Assembly (NCBI RefSeq): GCF_900215485.1
Contig: NZ_OCMZ01000002.1
Span: 124,001-188,000 of the forward strand
Direction of reading: 5' to 3'
Source: Nitrosovibrio sp. Nv4
GTDB lineage: Bacteria; Pseudomonadota; Gammaproteobacteria; Burkholderiales; Nitrosomonadaceae
Length of the DNA stretch: 64,000 nucleotides
This document shows positions 7,895 through 17,220 of this stretch, piece after piece (positions within the stretch are counted from its first letter, which is position 1; every line of letters starts with the position of its first letter). The translations under genes were made by a program, and so were the position numbers. The notes beneath the pieces were generated by a model. It had not been told where the DNA came from. It saw only the letters and a list, made by a program, of their open reading frames with translations, and did no database searches.

Positions 7895-9711
7895 ATCGCA
7901 TGCAGATCATGACACCTCATCCGTATGCGAACCGCCTGGCTCAGGATTTGTTCGATGCGCTCTGGCTGGAAAATCTTTATGGTTTCCGCGCCCACTGCAC
8001 GATGCACCCGGCGGATGAAGGCAAAACGATGCTGGAAATCGCGCTTGACAGCATGCGGTCATTACGCTTGCATGGGCAGGGGGCCGATGGTTTGCGGCCA
8101 TTCCGGGTGCTGAGTCCGCGCGCAGTGCTGCACAGCGATACGCACACGGCAGATCTTGAGATCGGCAAGACTATCGAGGCATTGCAAACGGCAGACTGGT
8201 GGAGTGACAAGACAGGGCGTTTCGCACGATTCTTCAATCTGGCATACGACCAGGCTGCGTTTACGGCAGCGCATGAAAACAACATCATGGCACGTTTTAT
8301 AGATGCTCCCGATGACTTGCTGTCTTGGGAAGCCTTGAGTTGTTTGAAAGACCGGCCATTTCATCCCTTGGCCCGGGCCAAGGATTGGCACGAAAGCGAC
8401 GGCTATGCCTATGCCGCTGAAACAATGGTGCCGCTTTTACTGCATTGGGTCGCGGTGCCGCGAGATCGAATAGTGAGAGCAAAAGGAGACGTCACAGTCA
8501 CCGGTCAACCCTTGGCCGAGAATCTGCTCGAGCCTGCGCAGCAAGATACTTTGGCCCGGATCGCTCGCGCCTGCGGTGCCGATAACGATGACTGGTTGTG
8601 GTTGCCGGTCCATCCATGGCAATGGGCCTGGCTCAACCGGTTAACTTGTCCTGAGCTGAGTGGATGCATCGACCTGAGTTCAGGACCGGGGGCAGCGATT
8701 CCAACCGCTTCGCTACGCTCGCTTGCAATCACTGCAAGCCCGGGCATGCATCTCAAGCTCGCACTCTCTGTTCGCACGCTGGGGGCAATACGCGCGTTGC
8801 CGCCACGATATCTGCACAACGGCATACTGGCTAGCACTTGTCTGGAATTCTTGCGCAAACGCGACGACTGGCTTGGAGCCCACCTGCTATTGTGCGACGA
8901 GAATCGGTGGTGGGCGCTAAGCCAGCGGAGTGGCAGCGCTACACTTGAATCCGAACCAGGCGAACTGGCCTGCATGATCCGGCGCTATCCGGTATTGCCC
9001 GGCGCAACGCTGGTCCCAATGGCGGCATTGCCAGTCGTCGCCGCTGACGGCGAACTGCCTGCATTCAATCACTTGACGGGATCCGCCAATCAAGAAGAAG
9101 CCGCGTGGGCGCTATTTGGTGACATAACCCGAGCATTACTGGAATTGGGATTGCGTTGTTTTGCGCAGGGTGTGATGCCGGAGTTGCACGGGCAGAATGT
9201 ACTGCTGGCTTTCAGCGAGCGCCGCATTGTTGCGCTTATGCTCCGTGATCATGACACCTTGCGTATCTGCCGCCCGCTGATGCAGGCTCAGGGTGTGGCG
9301 GCGCCGGACTATATTATCGATCGCAGTACACCCAATACGTTGGAATTGAGTACTCCTGCGGAACTGCTGGCCTACCTGCAAACGTTGGCCATCGAGGTCA
9401 ATCTGTACGCCATTCTCGCTGCGCTGGCCACTCACTATGGCCGGGATGAAGCGTATGGATGGCGCATTGTCCGCAACGTGCTCGAAACATGTCTGGAATC
9501 TATACCGCTGCCGGCCGAGATTGCGGATCAGACGAAAAACCTCTTGCTGAAGGAAGCCGAGTGGCCTTTCAAGCAACTGCTTGCACCGCTGCTTGGCGTC
9601 ACGAGTTTTGGCACAGGTATGCCCAGCGCCATGGGGCGTGTGATTAATCCCCTGTTAGCCACGAGTCCATCGGGTCCCGGAGATGGATGGCGTGATATCA
9701 CGCATGCATAA
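7891..9711 (+). CDS. sbnC: SbnC-like NIS siderophore synthetase (IucA/IucC)
   Basis: A 606-residue ATP-dependent NRPS-independent siderophore synthetase that would make an amide between a carboxylate intermediate and a diamine. Family signatures are HPLARAKD (about 151), HPWQWAWL (about 234), the adenylate-contact region ASLRSLAITAS and LKLALSVRTLG (about 272-297) and HGQNVLLAF near residue 431. TTG at 7891 overlaps the previous stop, and ATG at 7900 or 7909 is also possible. There is no strong ribosome binding site, so translational coupling to sbnB is likely. Confidence 0.85.
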   Translation: MNRMQIMTPHPYANRLAQDLFDALWLENLYGFRAHCTMHPADEGKTMLEIALDSMRSLRLHGQGADGLRPFRVLSPRAVLHSDTHTADLEIGKTIEALQTADWWSDKTGRFARFFNLAYDQAAFTAAHENNIMARFIDAPDDLLSWEALSCLKDRPFHPLARAKDWHESDGYAYAAETMVPLLLHWVAVPRDRIVRAKGDVTVTGQPLAENLLEPAQQDTLARIARACGADNDDWLWLPVHPWQWAWLNRLTCPELSGCIDLSSGPGAAIPTASLRSLAITASPGMHLKLALSVRTLGAIRALPPRYLHNGILASTCLEFLRKRDDWLGAHLLLCDENRWWALSQRSGSATLESEPGELACMIRRYPVLPGATLVPMAALPVVAADGELPAFNHLTGSANQEEAAWALFGDITRALLELGLRCFAQGVMPELHGQNVLLAFSERRIVALMLRDHDTLRICRPLMQAQGVAAPDYIIDRSTPNTLELSTPAELLAYLQTLAIEVNLYAILAALATHYGRDEAYGWRIVRNVLETCLESIPLPAEIADQTKNLLLKEAEWPFKQLLAPLLGVTSFGTGMPSAMGRVINPLLATSPSGPGDGWRDITHA

Positions 9712-10888
9712 CCTCACGCTGCTACTGGTCTGCCAGGCTGTTACTACTCTTGGACTGATGGTGTTTGTACCGATCATGCCGCTTTATATCGCGACGCTGA
9801 CGCAGGTGGACGCGGAGGATGTTGCGCACTGGAGCAGTCTTGCGCTGGCTGCGCCAGCCGTGGGTACATTGTGCCTGGCTCCTTATGCCGGCAAATGGTG
9901 CGACCGTTTCGGCTATAGACGGATGCTCCTGGTATCGCTAATCGTATTCATTGCCAGTATAATGCTAATGGCATTAAGCTCGAGTATGCACGGCTTCATG
10001 CTGGGCCGTTTGCTCCAGGGCATAAGCACAATTGGCGTGGTGCTCACCGCCTATATCGGATATATCAGCGATGACATATCGCGCGGGCGCTCTCTGGGCT
10101 TGCAGGAAAGCGCCATTGCCTGCGGGGCGTTGGCCGGTCCGATACTGGGCGGCATAATGCTGGACCACTGGTCGCTTAAACCGCTACTGATCACCAGCGC
10201 CGTGCTTACGGCTGTTGCAGGCGGACTGCTGTGGAGCCAGCTCACCGAGCCACGAAAAGAAATACCGCTCTCGGATTTATCTTTTTCCGGTCTGCGTACC
10301 GTGCTTGGCCATAGCAATCTGCGCAACTGGATGCTTGCCGCCTTTTTGATTCAGGCTGCCGCGTTCGCGTTCGTCAACGTATTCCCGCTTTACCTGACGG
10401 CTCGCTTTCCAGCCGCCGAGGCAATGGCCAGCAAGATTGGTCTGCTGCATGCGCTGGGTTGGATGGCGACCATGCTGGTCAGTCCACTGTGGGGCCGTCT
10501 GAACGATCGCGGTGAACCTCGACGCTATTTTACTTTCGCCGCCTTGGGTTGCGCGCTATCGATCGGCTTGCTGATAGTAACCGATCAGATCTGGCTTGTG
10601 GCTCTACTGCGGATAGGCCAGGGCGCCTGTTATGCCGCACTGATGCAGTCGGTATTGCTGGCCTGCAGCCGTCAACTGCCTATCGCGGCCTATGGCCATG
10701 TGACGGGATTAAGCAGGAGCTTCATGGTCGCCGGCCAATTGCTGGGTCCATTACTCATTATGCTTCTGCTGCCGATTCTTTCTCCGGTCAGCCTCATCTG
10801 GCCGATTGCCGTACTGTTTTTCACCAGCGGATTGCTGGTCTTTAGCGATCGTACAGTGAGCTTTTCCCTTGCAGAGTTAAAGAAATGA
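9683..10888 (+). CDS. sbnD: SbnD-like MFS siderophore exporter
   Basis: A 401-residue major facilitator with about twelve hydrophobic segments. The loop 2-3 motif is present in GKWCDRFGYRRM. It would export the finished siderophore across the inner membrane. It overlaps the end of sbnC by about 29 bases if ATG 9683 is used. GTG 9692 or ATG 9704 (MHNLTLLL) gives a more usual transporter N-terminus. Its position between the first and second synthetase genes is the same as that of sbnD in Staphylococcus. Confidence 0.85.
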   Translation: MDGVISRMHNLTLLLVCQAVTTLGLMVFVPIMPLYIATLTQVDAEDVAHWSSLALAAPAVGTLCLAPYAGKWCDRFGYRRMLLVSLIVFIASIMLMALSSSMHGFMLGRLLQGISTIGVVLTAYIGYISDDISRGRSLGLQESAIACGALAGPILGGIMLDHWSLKPLLITSAVLTAVAGGLLWSQLTEPRKEIPLSDLSFSGLRTVLGHSNLRNWMLAAFLIQAAAFAFVNVFPLYLTARFPAAEAMASKIGLLHALGWMATMLVSPLWGRLNDRGEPRRYFTFAALGCALSIGLLIVTDQIWLVALLRIGQGACYAALMQSVLLACSRQLPIAAYGHVTGLSRSFMVAGQLLGPLLIMLLLPILSPVSLIWPIAVLFFTSGLLVFSDRTVSFSLAELKK

Positions 10889-12648
10889 TCCCGATGCCCT
10901 CCAATTTGCTGGAAATGGCGCCGATAGAGCGACGCCTGGTGGAGCAGTACCTTAATACCTATTGCCGGGAAACCGGTTGTTTCGACCCGCGTCTCGCAAC
11001 GGACGAGGCGGGACCAATTGAACTTCGTTCACATATTAAAGCCTGGCGAGGCGCCGGACTGATCCCGTATCTTGTGCTGTTTACACGGACGGGCTACCAG
11101 TTAGCCGGCGCATTTTCCTATTTCTCGCCAATAGGTTATCACCGGCTGGCACCATTTGCATGGATGGGGCGGCAGGGTGATTGGCAACCCTTGACGGATA
11201 ACGCCACGCCACTTGTTGATCTGATCGCCGATACGCTCGCCGCAATCAGCAACCAGCCCACGGAAGTGGCAGAGCTCAGCCGTCACCGCCTGCGATCATT
11301 GATGCGCAACAGCGTAACCAAAGTTCGCCGCTTCCACCAGAGTAAGCCCACAGGGGGACGCTCGCCTTTCGTCACTGCAGAGCAAGGATTGCGCTTTGGA
11401 CATGTTTTTCATGTTACCTCCAAGGCCGCAGAAGGTTTTAGCGAAGAAGACATGCAACGCTACGCCCCTGAGCTCGGCGCTTCGTTTCGCCTGCATTACT
11501 TTGCGGTGGCGGCCAGCATGCTGGAGACCCGTGCTATAAACGACGAGCATCCCTCAATTGATCCGGAGATAGCGTCGTTTGCCGAGGATCTGCTTGCCGA
11601 TGGCGATTACCGGTTATTGCCCTGTCATCCATGGCAGGCGAATTATCTGCTGGGTCTGCCAGAAATCAGCGCAATGATAAAAAGCCGCATGTTAATTTCG
11701 CTCGGGCCACTGGGCGAAGTGGCATGGCCTACTTCGTCGGTGCGTACAGTTTGGTTACCCCGGCAGAATTTATTCCTCAAGCTATCGCTCAATATTCGTA
11801 TCACCAATTTCATACGCAACAATCCGTCCGACCAGGTCAGGCGGGCGCTGGATGCCAGTCTGGCGCTATCTTTACTACCGCGGCATGTGTCTGAACAAAC
11901 GGCATTCTGTATTCTGCCGGAACTGGCCAGTCAAACACTTAAGTTTACGGATGAAGCGCTACGCGCTGCCTGTGCGGTGATTTACCGGCTGGCGATGCCG
12001 GCAACCGAGGCCGAGCAAGTGCAGCCCGTCGTAACGGTGCTGGAAGAGCCGGTCGAAGGGGAAATTCCACTACTAGCCCTATTGAGACTGTCCGCTGAAG
12101 GCCAACCGCTCTGCGAGGAACTGATTCGAGAGTGGTGGAAAAGCTATCTTGGCGTCACGCTGCTACCGTTGCTGCGTCTGTTTCTCGAATACGGTATCAG
12201 CCTGGAAGCACATCTGCAAAATACACTGATAGCCTTCCGCAATGGCTGGCCCGTGCGCGGTTACGCACGAGACATGGAGGGAGTCAGTATCAGCCGCACG
12301 CGCTTCCCCTTTCTCGATTGCCTCCCGGACGATAGTCCGGCGCTCTATGACGATGGACAGGCCTGGCATCGCTTCCAGTATTACGTTCTGGTCAATCATA
12401 TCGGCCATGCCATTGCGTGCCTGGCTCGTACTGGATTGACCACCGAAGCAACATTATGGCGTGACACGGCAAGGATGCTGGATGCGGCAACCGATGACCC
12501 GCTGGTGCGGAATCTGTTCGTCCAATCCACGTTGCCGGCCAAAGCGAACATGCTCAGCAGCTTTTATCAACACGGCGAATCTCCGTTATGGGTCGAGATA
12601 CCCAATCCGATGATCCTACAACAAGCCCATGCATCCGCTCGATTATAA
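10885..12648 (+). CDS. sbnE: SbnE-like NIS siderophore synthetase (IucA/IucC)
   Basis: A 587-residue IucA/IucC enzyme. Conserved blocks are GHVFHVTSKAAEGF (about 171), CHPWQANYLL (about 248), SVRTVWLPRQN (about 284) and HLQNTLIAF (about 442). In the staphyloferrin B pathway SbnE condenses citrate with L-2,3-diaminopropionate first, and this position in the operon matches. ATG 10885 overlaps the sbnD stop. The three synthetases here (C, E, F) are clearly distinct paralogues rather than recent copies. Confidence 0.85.
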   Translation: MIPMPSNLLEMAPIERRLVEQYLNTYCRETGCFDPRLATDEAGPIELRSHIKAWRGAGLIPYLVLFTRTGYQLAGAFSYFSPIGYHRLAPFAWMGRQGDWQPLTDNATPLVDLIADTLAAISNQPTEVAELSRHRLRSLMRNSVTKVRRFHQSKPTGGRSPFVTAEQGLRFGHVFHVTSKAAEGFSEEDMQRYAPELGASFRLHYFAVAASMLETRAINDEHPSIDPEIASFAEDLLADGDYRLLPCHPWQANYLLGLPEISAMIKSRMLISLGPLGEVAWPTSSVRTVWLPRQNLFLKLSLNIRITNFIRNNPSDQVRRALDASLALSLLPRHVSEQTAFCILPELASQTLKFTDEALRAACAVIYRLAMPATEAEQVQPVVTVLEEPVEGEIPLLALLRLSAEGQPLCEELIREWWKSYLGVTLLPLLRLFLEYGISLEAHLQNTLIAFRNGWPVRGYARDMEGVSISRTRFPFLDCLPDDSPALYDDGQAWHRFQYYVLVNHIGHAIACLARTGLTTEATLWRDTARMLDAATDDPLVRNLFVQSTLPAKANMLSSFYQHGESPLWVEIPNPMILQQAHASARL

Positions 12649-14413
12649 AAACCTGATAAATAGTTTGGCATATCGCGAGGCTAGCCGACGCGTGCTGCGG
12701 CAGCTCCTGGAGGCGCTGTTATTCGAGGGCGCCGTGCCGCACTGCACCTGGGATGAAGAAACATTGACTTTGCCCGGACTTCGCGCCGACGACATACCAG
12801 TCAGTTATCAATGCCAGGCACGGCAGACCATGAGCTTTGGCCGCGTGCGTATCACGGCGCCGCTACTGCGAATTGACAATGGGGCAGCTCACGAAGCCAG
12901 CGATCCCGCGCTATTCCTGTCGGAAATCGCTCCATGGCTGGTCTCCGACGAGGCCCGGCTCGGTCAGTTTGCATTCGAACTCCTGGCAACCCAAATCAAG
13001 CATGCGCAAACATTAAACGCGCATAGCGGCAAGCTGTTGCGCGAGGCCGACTATGACGTGGTGGAAGCAAGGTTGACCGATGGCCACCTCTATCATCCCG
13101 CCTATAAGTCAAGGATGGGCTTTACGCTGAGAGACAACGACGCCTATTCGCCGGAGATAGCGTCTTCCGTGACGCCGTTATTGCTGGCCGTAAGACGCGA
13201 TCGTTGCCGCTGGGCGGTGAGCAACGGGCTGAATCTGGAGGAAAGTAGGGGATCCGTGTTGCTGGGGAAACCCGGCTGGCAGGATTTCCGTGACGAATTA
13301 GCCCGTCTCGCATTGCAGCCCGACGACTATCTGCCGCTGCCGGTTCATCCCTGGCAATGGGATGAAGTCGTTCTGCCGGGTTACCATCAAGCTCTGGCAC
13401 GGGGTGAGCTCCTGGCAATCGGCCCGTTAGCCGATCAATACCTGCCACAGCAATCGATCCGTACCCTGGGGAATCTGACCGACGTGAATCGCCTGTCGCT
13501 CAAGCTCTCGATGAATCTCATCAACACTTCCACCTCGCGAGTGCTGGCGCCACACACTGTCCAGAACGCACCCGTCATCAGCGACTGGCTGCATGGATTG
13601 GCGGAACGCACAGACTGGCCATTACCCATGGTTCGCCCCGTGCTGCTCCGCGAAGTGGCTGGGGTGAGCTTCACACCGCTGGCTCCGGCCAGCGGTCAAT
13701 ATGGAGCATTGTCGTGTATCTGGCGCGAAAGCGTGCATGCTTATTTGCGCCCGGGGGAAAGGGCGGTGCCGATGACCGCCGTAACGCATATCGATATCGA
13801 CGGAAGGCCCTTCATCGATCCATGGGTGCGACGCCATGGTCCAGAACAATGGCTGAGGCGATTGGTGGAGCGGGCATATCTGCCGGTGCTGCATCTGCTT
13901 TGGGAACATGGGACCGCATTGGAATCACATGCGCAGAACATGATTCTACTGCTGGAAGACGGCTTGCCGGCACGGGTAGCGCTCAAGGATTTCCACGACG
14001 GAGTACGCTTCAGCAAAGCGCTGTTATCCGGCCCGGCGCCTATACTCACGGCGCCCCCGTCGGAGCATTTGCAGATCAACCCCAACTCTTTCCTGGAAAC
14101 CGAAAGTGCCGACGAACTACGGGATTTCACGTTCGATGCGCTTTTCTTTGTCAGCCTGGCGGAATTGTCATGGCTGTTCCTGCGCAACTATGACATGGAA
14201 GAAAAGCGGTTCTGGCAGGTCACTGGCGAAGTACTGCACGCGCATCAAAGTCGCAACCCAAAAGGTGCAGCACGTTATTCGCTATTCGATTGCTTCGCTG
14301 ACGAGGTGGGTATCGAGCTGCTTGCCAGCCGACGTTTCCAACCGGAAACGAGGCTGCGCACGCGGCATGCGCCTAATCCACTGGCCCGGATCGAGGAACC
14401 GCTGTGTATCTGA
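12629..14413 (+). CDS. sbnF: SbnF-like NIS siderophore synthetase (IucA/IucC)
   Basis: A 594-residue IucA/IucC synthetase. Blocks are YHPAYKSRMGF (about 155), VHPWQWDEVVLPG (about 236), QSIRTLGNLTD (about 273) and SHAQNMILLLEDG (about 434). The expected role is condensing citryl-diaminoethane with diaminopropionate. The gene starts 20 bases inside the end of sbnE and ends overlapping sbnG. The assignment of E, F and C to particular condensation steps is by synteny, not by visible residues. Confidence 0.85.
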   Translation: MHPLDYKNLINSLAYREASRRVLRQLLEALLFEGAVPHCTWDEETLTLPGLRADDIPVSYQCQARQTMSFGRVRITAPLLRIDNGAAHEASDPALFLSEIAPWLVSDEARLGQFAFELLATQIKHAQTLNAHSGKLLREADYDVVEARLTDGHLYHPAYKSRMGFTLRDNDAYSPEIASSVTPLLLAVRRDRCRWAVSNGLNLEESRGSVLLGKPGWQDFRDELARLALQPDDYLPLPVHPWQWDEVVLPGYHQALARGELLAIGPLADQYLPQQSIRTLGNLTDVNRLSLKLSMNLINTSTSRVLAPHTVQNAPVISDWLHGLAERTDWPLPMVRPVLLREVAGVSFTPLAPASGQYGALSCIWRESVHAYLRPGERAVPMTAVTHIDIDGRPFIDPWVRRHGPEQWLRRLVERAYLPVLHLLWEHGTALESHAQNMILLLEDGLPARVALKDFHDGVRFSKALLSGPAPILTAPPSEHLQINPNSFLETESADELRDFTFDALFFVSLAELSWLFLRNYDMEEKRFWQVTGEVLHAHQSRNPKGAARYSLFDCFADEVGIELLASRRFQPETRLRTRHAPNPLARIEEPLCI

Positions 14414-15165
14414 AATATCGTTTGGAGAAGAACGATACGGCTTACGGCCTGTTTTGCTCCATTCCCGCCGCGCTGAGTGTAGAGCTGATTGCTGCAGCCG
14501 GATATGATTTTGTCCTCATTGATCTGGAGCATACGCTGATCGGCGCCGAACAGCTGGGGGCAATGTTGTTAGCGGCGCGGGCAAGCGGCGTAGCGCCACT
14601 TGTGCGCGTGGCAGCCGACTATCAAGCGCTGCAGGCACTTGACGCTGGCGCGGAAGGCATTGTATTTCCGCGTATTCGCTCGGTGCAGGCCGCACAGGAT
14701 GCGGTGCGTCTCTGTCGTTTTGCGCCGCTTGGCGAGCGTGGCCTGAACACCACCTGGCATAGCGGTTATGGACGTGACGACCTCGGGGCCTCCATGGATG
14801 CGATAAGAGAACGCACACTGGTAGTGATAATGATCGAAGACCAGGCAGGACTGGACAATGTCGAGGAAATCGCGGCGGTGCAGGGGGTGGACGTGCTGTT
14901 GGAGGGCGCGGCGGATCTCTCGCAAGCGTTCGGCCTGCCCTGGCAAACACGCCATTCGAAGGTGCGTGCGGCAGTATCCCGTATTCGTGCCGCCGCACAG
15001 CGCCATAACAAAATATTCTGCGCGCTGCCGCGAGCACCCGAGGATTTTACGTACTGGTATCGGGACGAAGTTCGGATGTTCATTCTGGGGGATGACCGGG
15101 GCATTACACGCCGTGCAATGGCGGCTCATCTCGGCCAGTATCAAATTAAGGTCAACGGGCAATGA
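14404..15165 (+). CDS. sbnG: SbnG-like citrate synthase (HpcH/HpaI aldolase fold)
   Basis: A 253-residue class II aldolase-fold protein. In staphyloferrin B loci this family makes citrate from oxaloacetate and acetyl-CoA, which frees siderophore synthesis from TCA-cycle citrate. Family signatures are DLEHT (about 39-43), GIVFPRIRS (about 85-93) and MIEDQ (about 142). The length is close to SbnG (259). The GTG start at 14404 overlaps the sbnF stop. A generic HpcH/HpaI aldolase is the alternative, but the operon position makes SbnG far more likely. Confidence 0.88.
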   Translation: MYLKYRLEKNDTAYGLFCSIPAALSVELIAAAGYDFVLIDLEHTLIGAEQLGAMLLAARASGVAPLVRVAADYQALQALDAGAEGIVFPRIRSVQAAQDAVRLCRFAPLGERGLNTTWHSGYGRDDLGASMDAIRERTLVVIMIEDQAGLDNVEEIAAVQGVDVLLEGAADLSQAFGLPWQTRHSKVRAAVSRIRAAAQRHNKIFCALPRAPEDFTYWYRDEVRMFILGDDRGITRRAMAAHLGQYQIKVNGQ

Positions 15166-16358
15166 ATTTGCAACGGCTGCGCAATTACCTGGAGGGCCGA
15201 ACCGAATCCCGCACGCAGCCGGTGTGCGCCTACTTATACGATCTGGCGCATCTGCGAGAGCGTGCTGACCGGCTACGACAAAGCCTGCCTTCGCGGTGCA
15301 AACTTTTTTACGCAATTAAAGCGAACAGTGACGAGCCGATACTGAAAGCGCTGCTCAACCATATCGATGGGTTCGAAGTAGCGTCTTTGGGCGAAATCCG
15401 GCATGTGCGGGCGATTGATGACTCCGCTACTATCGTTTTCGGCGGCCCCGGCAAAAGTGATGCCGAACTGGAAGGTGCTCTTGACGAACGAATCATGCTG
15501 ATTCATGTGGAAAGCGAGCATCAGTTGCGGCGCCTCGACTGGATTGCGAGATGCCGCAACCAGGTGGCGGACATTCTGCTGCGTGTCAACCCCGCAAGCG
15601 TGCCACAGCAGGCAACGTTGCGTATGGGTGGGCAAGCCACACAATTTGGCATCGAAGAAACGCAGATTCCCGCCATGTTCGAATTTATCCGTACACTGCC
15701 GGGCATCCGCCTCAAAGGTCTACACATTCACGCGATTTCCAACAACCTGGATGCGCAAACCCATCTTGCTCTGATGGAGCATTACTTTAACCTGGCAGAA
15801 GCCTGGCAACGCGGCTATGGGCTGGAGTTTGACTGGCTCAATGTCGGCGGCGGCATTGGCGTAAATTATGCCAACCCGAACGCGGCATTTGATTGGGATA
15901 GTTTTTGCAAGGGGCTATCGATGCTCATCGCACGGCGTCGCCCCGGCTTCCAGATTGTTTTCGAGTGTGGACGCTTTCTTGCCGCAGATTGTGGTTACTA
16001 CGTGGCGGAGGTTACTGATGTGAAGACTACCTACGGCAAACATTTCGCTATACTGCGCGGCGGGTCGCACCACTTCCGGTTGCCGGTTTCATGGCAGCAC
16101 AACCATCCCTTCGTGGTACTGGCGCGCGATAGCTGGTGTTACCCATTTTCACGCCCAGGGGTACATGATGCGCAGGTCACGCTGTGCGGCGAACTGTGCA
16201 CCCCCAAGGATATCCTGGCGCGTGATGTTACGGTCGAACGTCTGCGGGCGGGTGATCGTGTCGTCTTCCTGTTGGCCGGTGCGTATGGCTGGCACATCTC
16301 GCATCACGATTTTTTGAGCCATCCTCATCCTGAACGCGTGTTTCTGGACAATTGTTAA
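15162..16358 (+). CDS. sbnH: SbnH-like PLP decarboxylase
   Basis: A 398-residue fold-type III PLP decarboxylase (ornithine/diaminopimelate decarboxylase group). The PLP lysine is in FYAIKANSD (about residue 49), a glycine-rich block NVGGGIG lies near 226, and FECGRFLA near 266 binds the cofactor phosphate. In the pathway SbnH decarboxylates citryl-diaminopropionate to citryl-diaminoethane. It starts at an ATGA overlap with sbnG. The tail contains the usual cysteine block (CGELCTPKD). Confidence 0.9.
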   Translation: MNLQRLRNYLEGRTESRTQPVCAYLYDLAHLRERADRLRQSLPSRCKLFYAIKANSDEPILKALLNHIDGFEVASLGEIRHVRAIDDSATIVFGGPGKSDAELEGALDERIMLIHVESEHQLRRLDWIARCRNQVADILLRVNPASVPQQATLRMGGQATQFGIEETQIPAMFEFIRTLPGIRLKGLHIHAISNNLDAQTHLALMEHYFNLAEAWQRGYGLEFDWLNVGGGIGVNYANPNAAFDWDSFCKGLSMLIARRRPGFQIVFECGRFLAADCGYYVAEVTDVKTTYGKHFAILRGGSHHFRLPVSWQHNHPFVVLARDSWCYPFSRPGVHDAQVTLCGELCTPKDILARDVTVERLRAGDRVVFLLAGAYGWHISHHDFLSHPHPERVFLDNC

Positions 16359-16369
16359 AAAAGGAACTG

Positions 16370-16873
16370 ATGATGCTCTGCTCGTTTCCTGTTCACTTTG
16401 TACGCGCTAAGCAGATTAGGCCGAATGAGTGCCATTATCCCCAGCATGCGATTACTTTGGCTGAAACTATTTTACGAGAACAGCTGTGGCGTGTCCCGAT
16501 TGCGGTGGAACGCACAAGCCTGGCTGTGATGGATGGTCACCACCGTTTACAGGCGGCTCTCCAGCTCGGGCTGAAGTATGTTCCCTGCCTGCTGCTCGAC
16601 TACGGTTACGTGAGGGTAGACGCGTCCAGGCAAGGTTATCTTGTGGATCCCCATGAGATTGTGCGCCGTGCCAGAGCGGGAGACCTGTACCCGCCAAAAA
16701 CAACCCGGCATCTGTTTCCCTCTCCATTACCAATTTGCAATATCTCTGTACCGTTGCTGCAGGATAAAATGATGTTATCCTCCCCGGTATTTTGGTGCCG
16801 TCCGGGTCGGGATGCAGCCAAGATACCGGAAGCGGCCGGTGAACCGGATGCACCCCGGGGTATGGATGTATAA
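16370..16873 (+). CDS. sbnI: SbnI/SerK-like ParB-fold protein, probable free L-serine kinase
   Basis: A 167-residue ParB/Srx-fold protein with the nucleotide-binding motif MDGHHRLQAA (about residues 44-53) and PPKTTRHLFP (about 105-114), a block I recall from archaeal SerK free serine kinases. It would make O-phospho-L-serine, the SbnA substrate. Staphylococcal SbnI is about 254 residues and also senses heme. This copy lacks that C-terminal half, and its last 30 or so residues look unconstrained. The start is ATG 16370 or 16373 behind AAGGAA. An in-frame TTG at 16352 is upstream of the ribosome binding site and is unlikely. Confidence 0.75.
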   Translation: MMLCSFPVHFVRAKQIRPNECHYPQHAITLAETILREQLWRVPIAVERTSLAVMDGHHRLQAALQLGLKYVPCLLLDYGYVRVDASRQGYLVDPHEIVRRARAGDLYPPKTTRHLFPSPLPICNISVPLLQDKMMLSSPVFWCRPGRDAAKIPEAAGEPDAPRGMDV

Positions 16874-17220
16874 CATGGGGCTTTTCGACCGCTATCCGGT
16901 ATGCTGCCGCCTTTCACCACGCACCGGCAATTTCATGCTGCCGGCTACTATCGATACTTCATAATATATTTTTTTCCAGGTAATACTGTTTCAGTAATCG
17001 ATTGCAGGATCACTTTATGAGCAAACAGACTAAAAAAAGAAAAATAACTATGAGACACATAATCATTTCGCCATCATCCGATGTTCTTGATCCCATCCAA
17101 TACCGCCGCTGCCCGAAGGTTACGGTATCGGGACCTATCGTCATGAGTAACCAGTTGAACGCCATCTTCTTCCTGAGGCCCCGCAGCTGGGTACGGCCGT
17201 ATTGTTCATGGAGAAGTATC
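16874..17220. other. spacer between sbnI and the receptor gene
   Basis: 347 bases without a convincing gene. An imperfect hairpin (CCGGCA 16924-16929 with TGCCGG 16939-16944) precedes a T-run at about 16969-16975 and could reduce read-through. The receptor frame is open upstream to 17002, but that part is not signal-peptide-like. I see no clear Fur box here. Confidence 0.4.
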
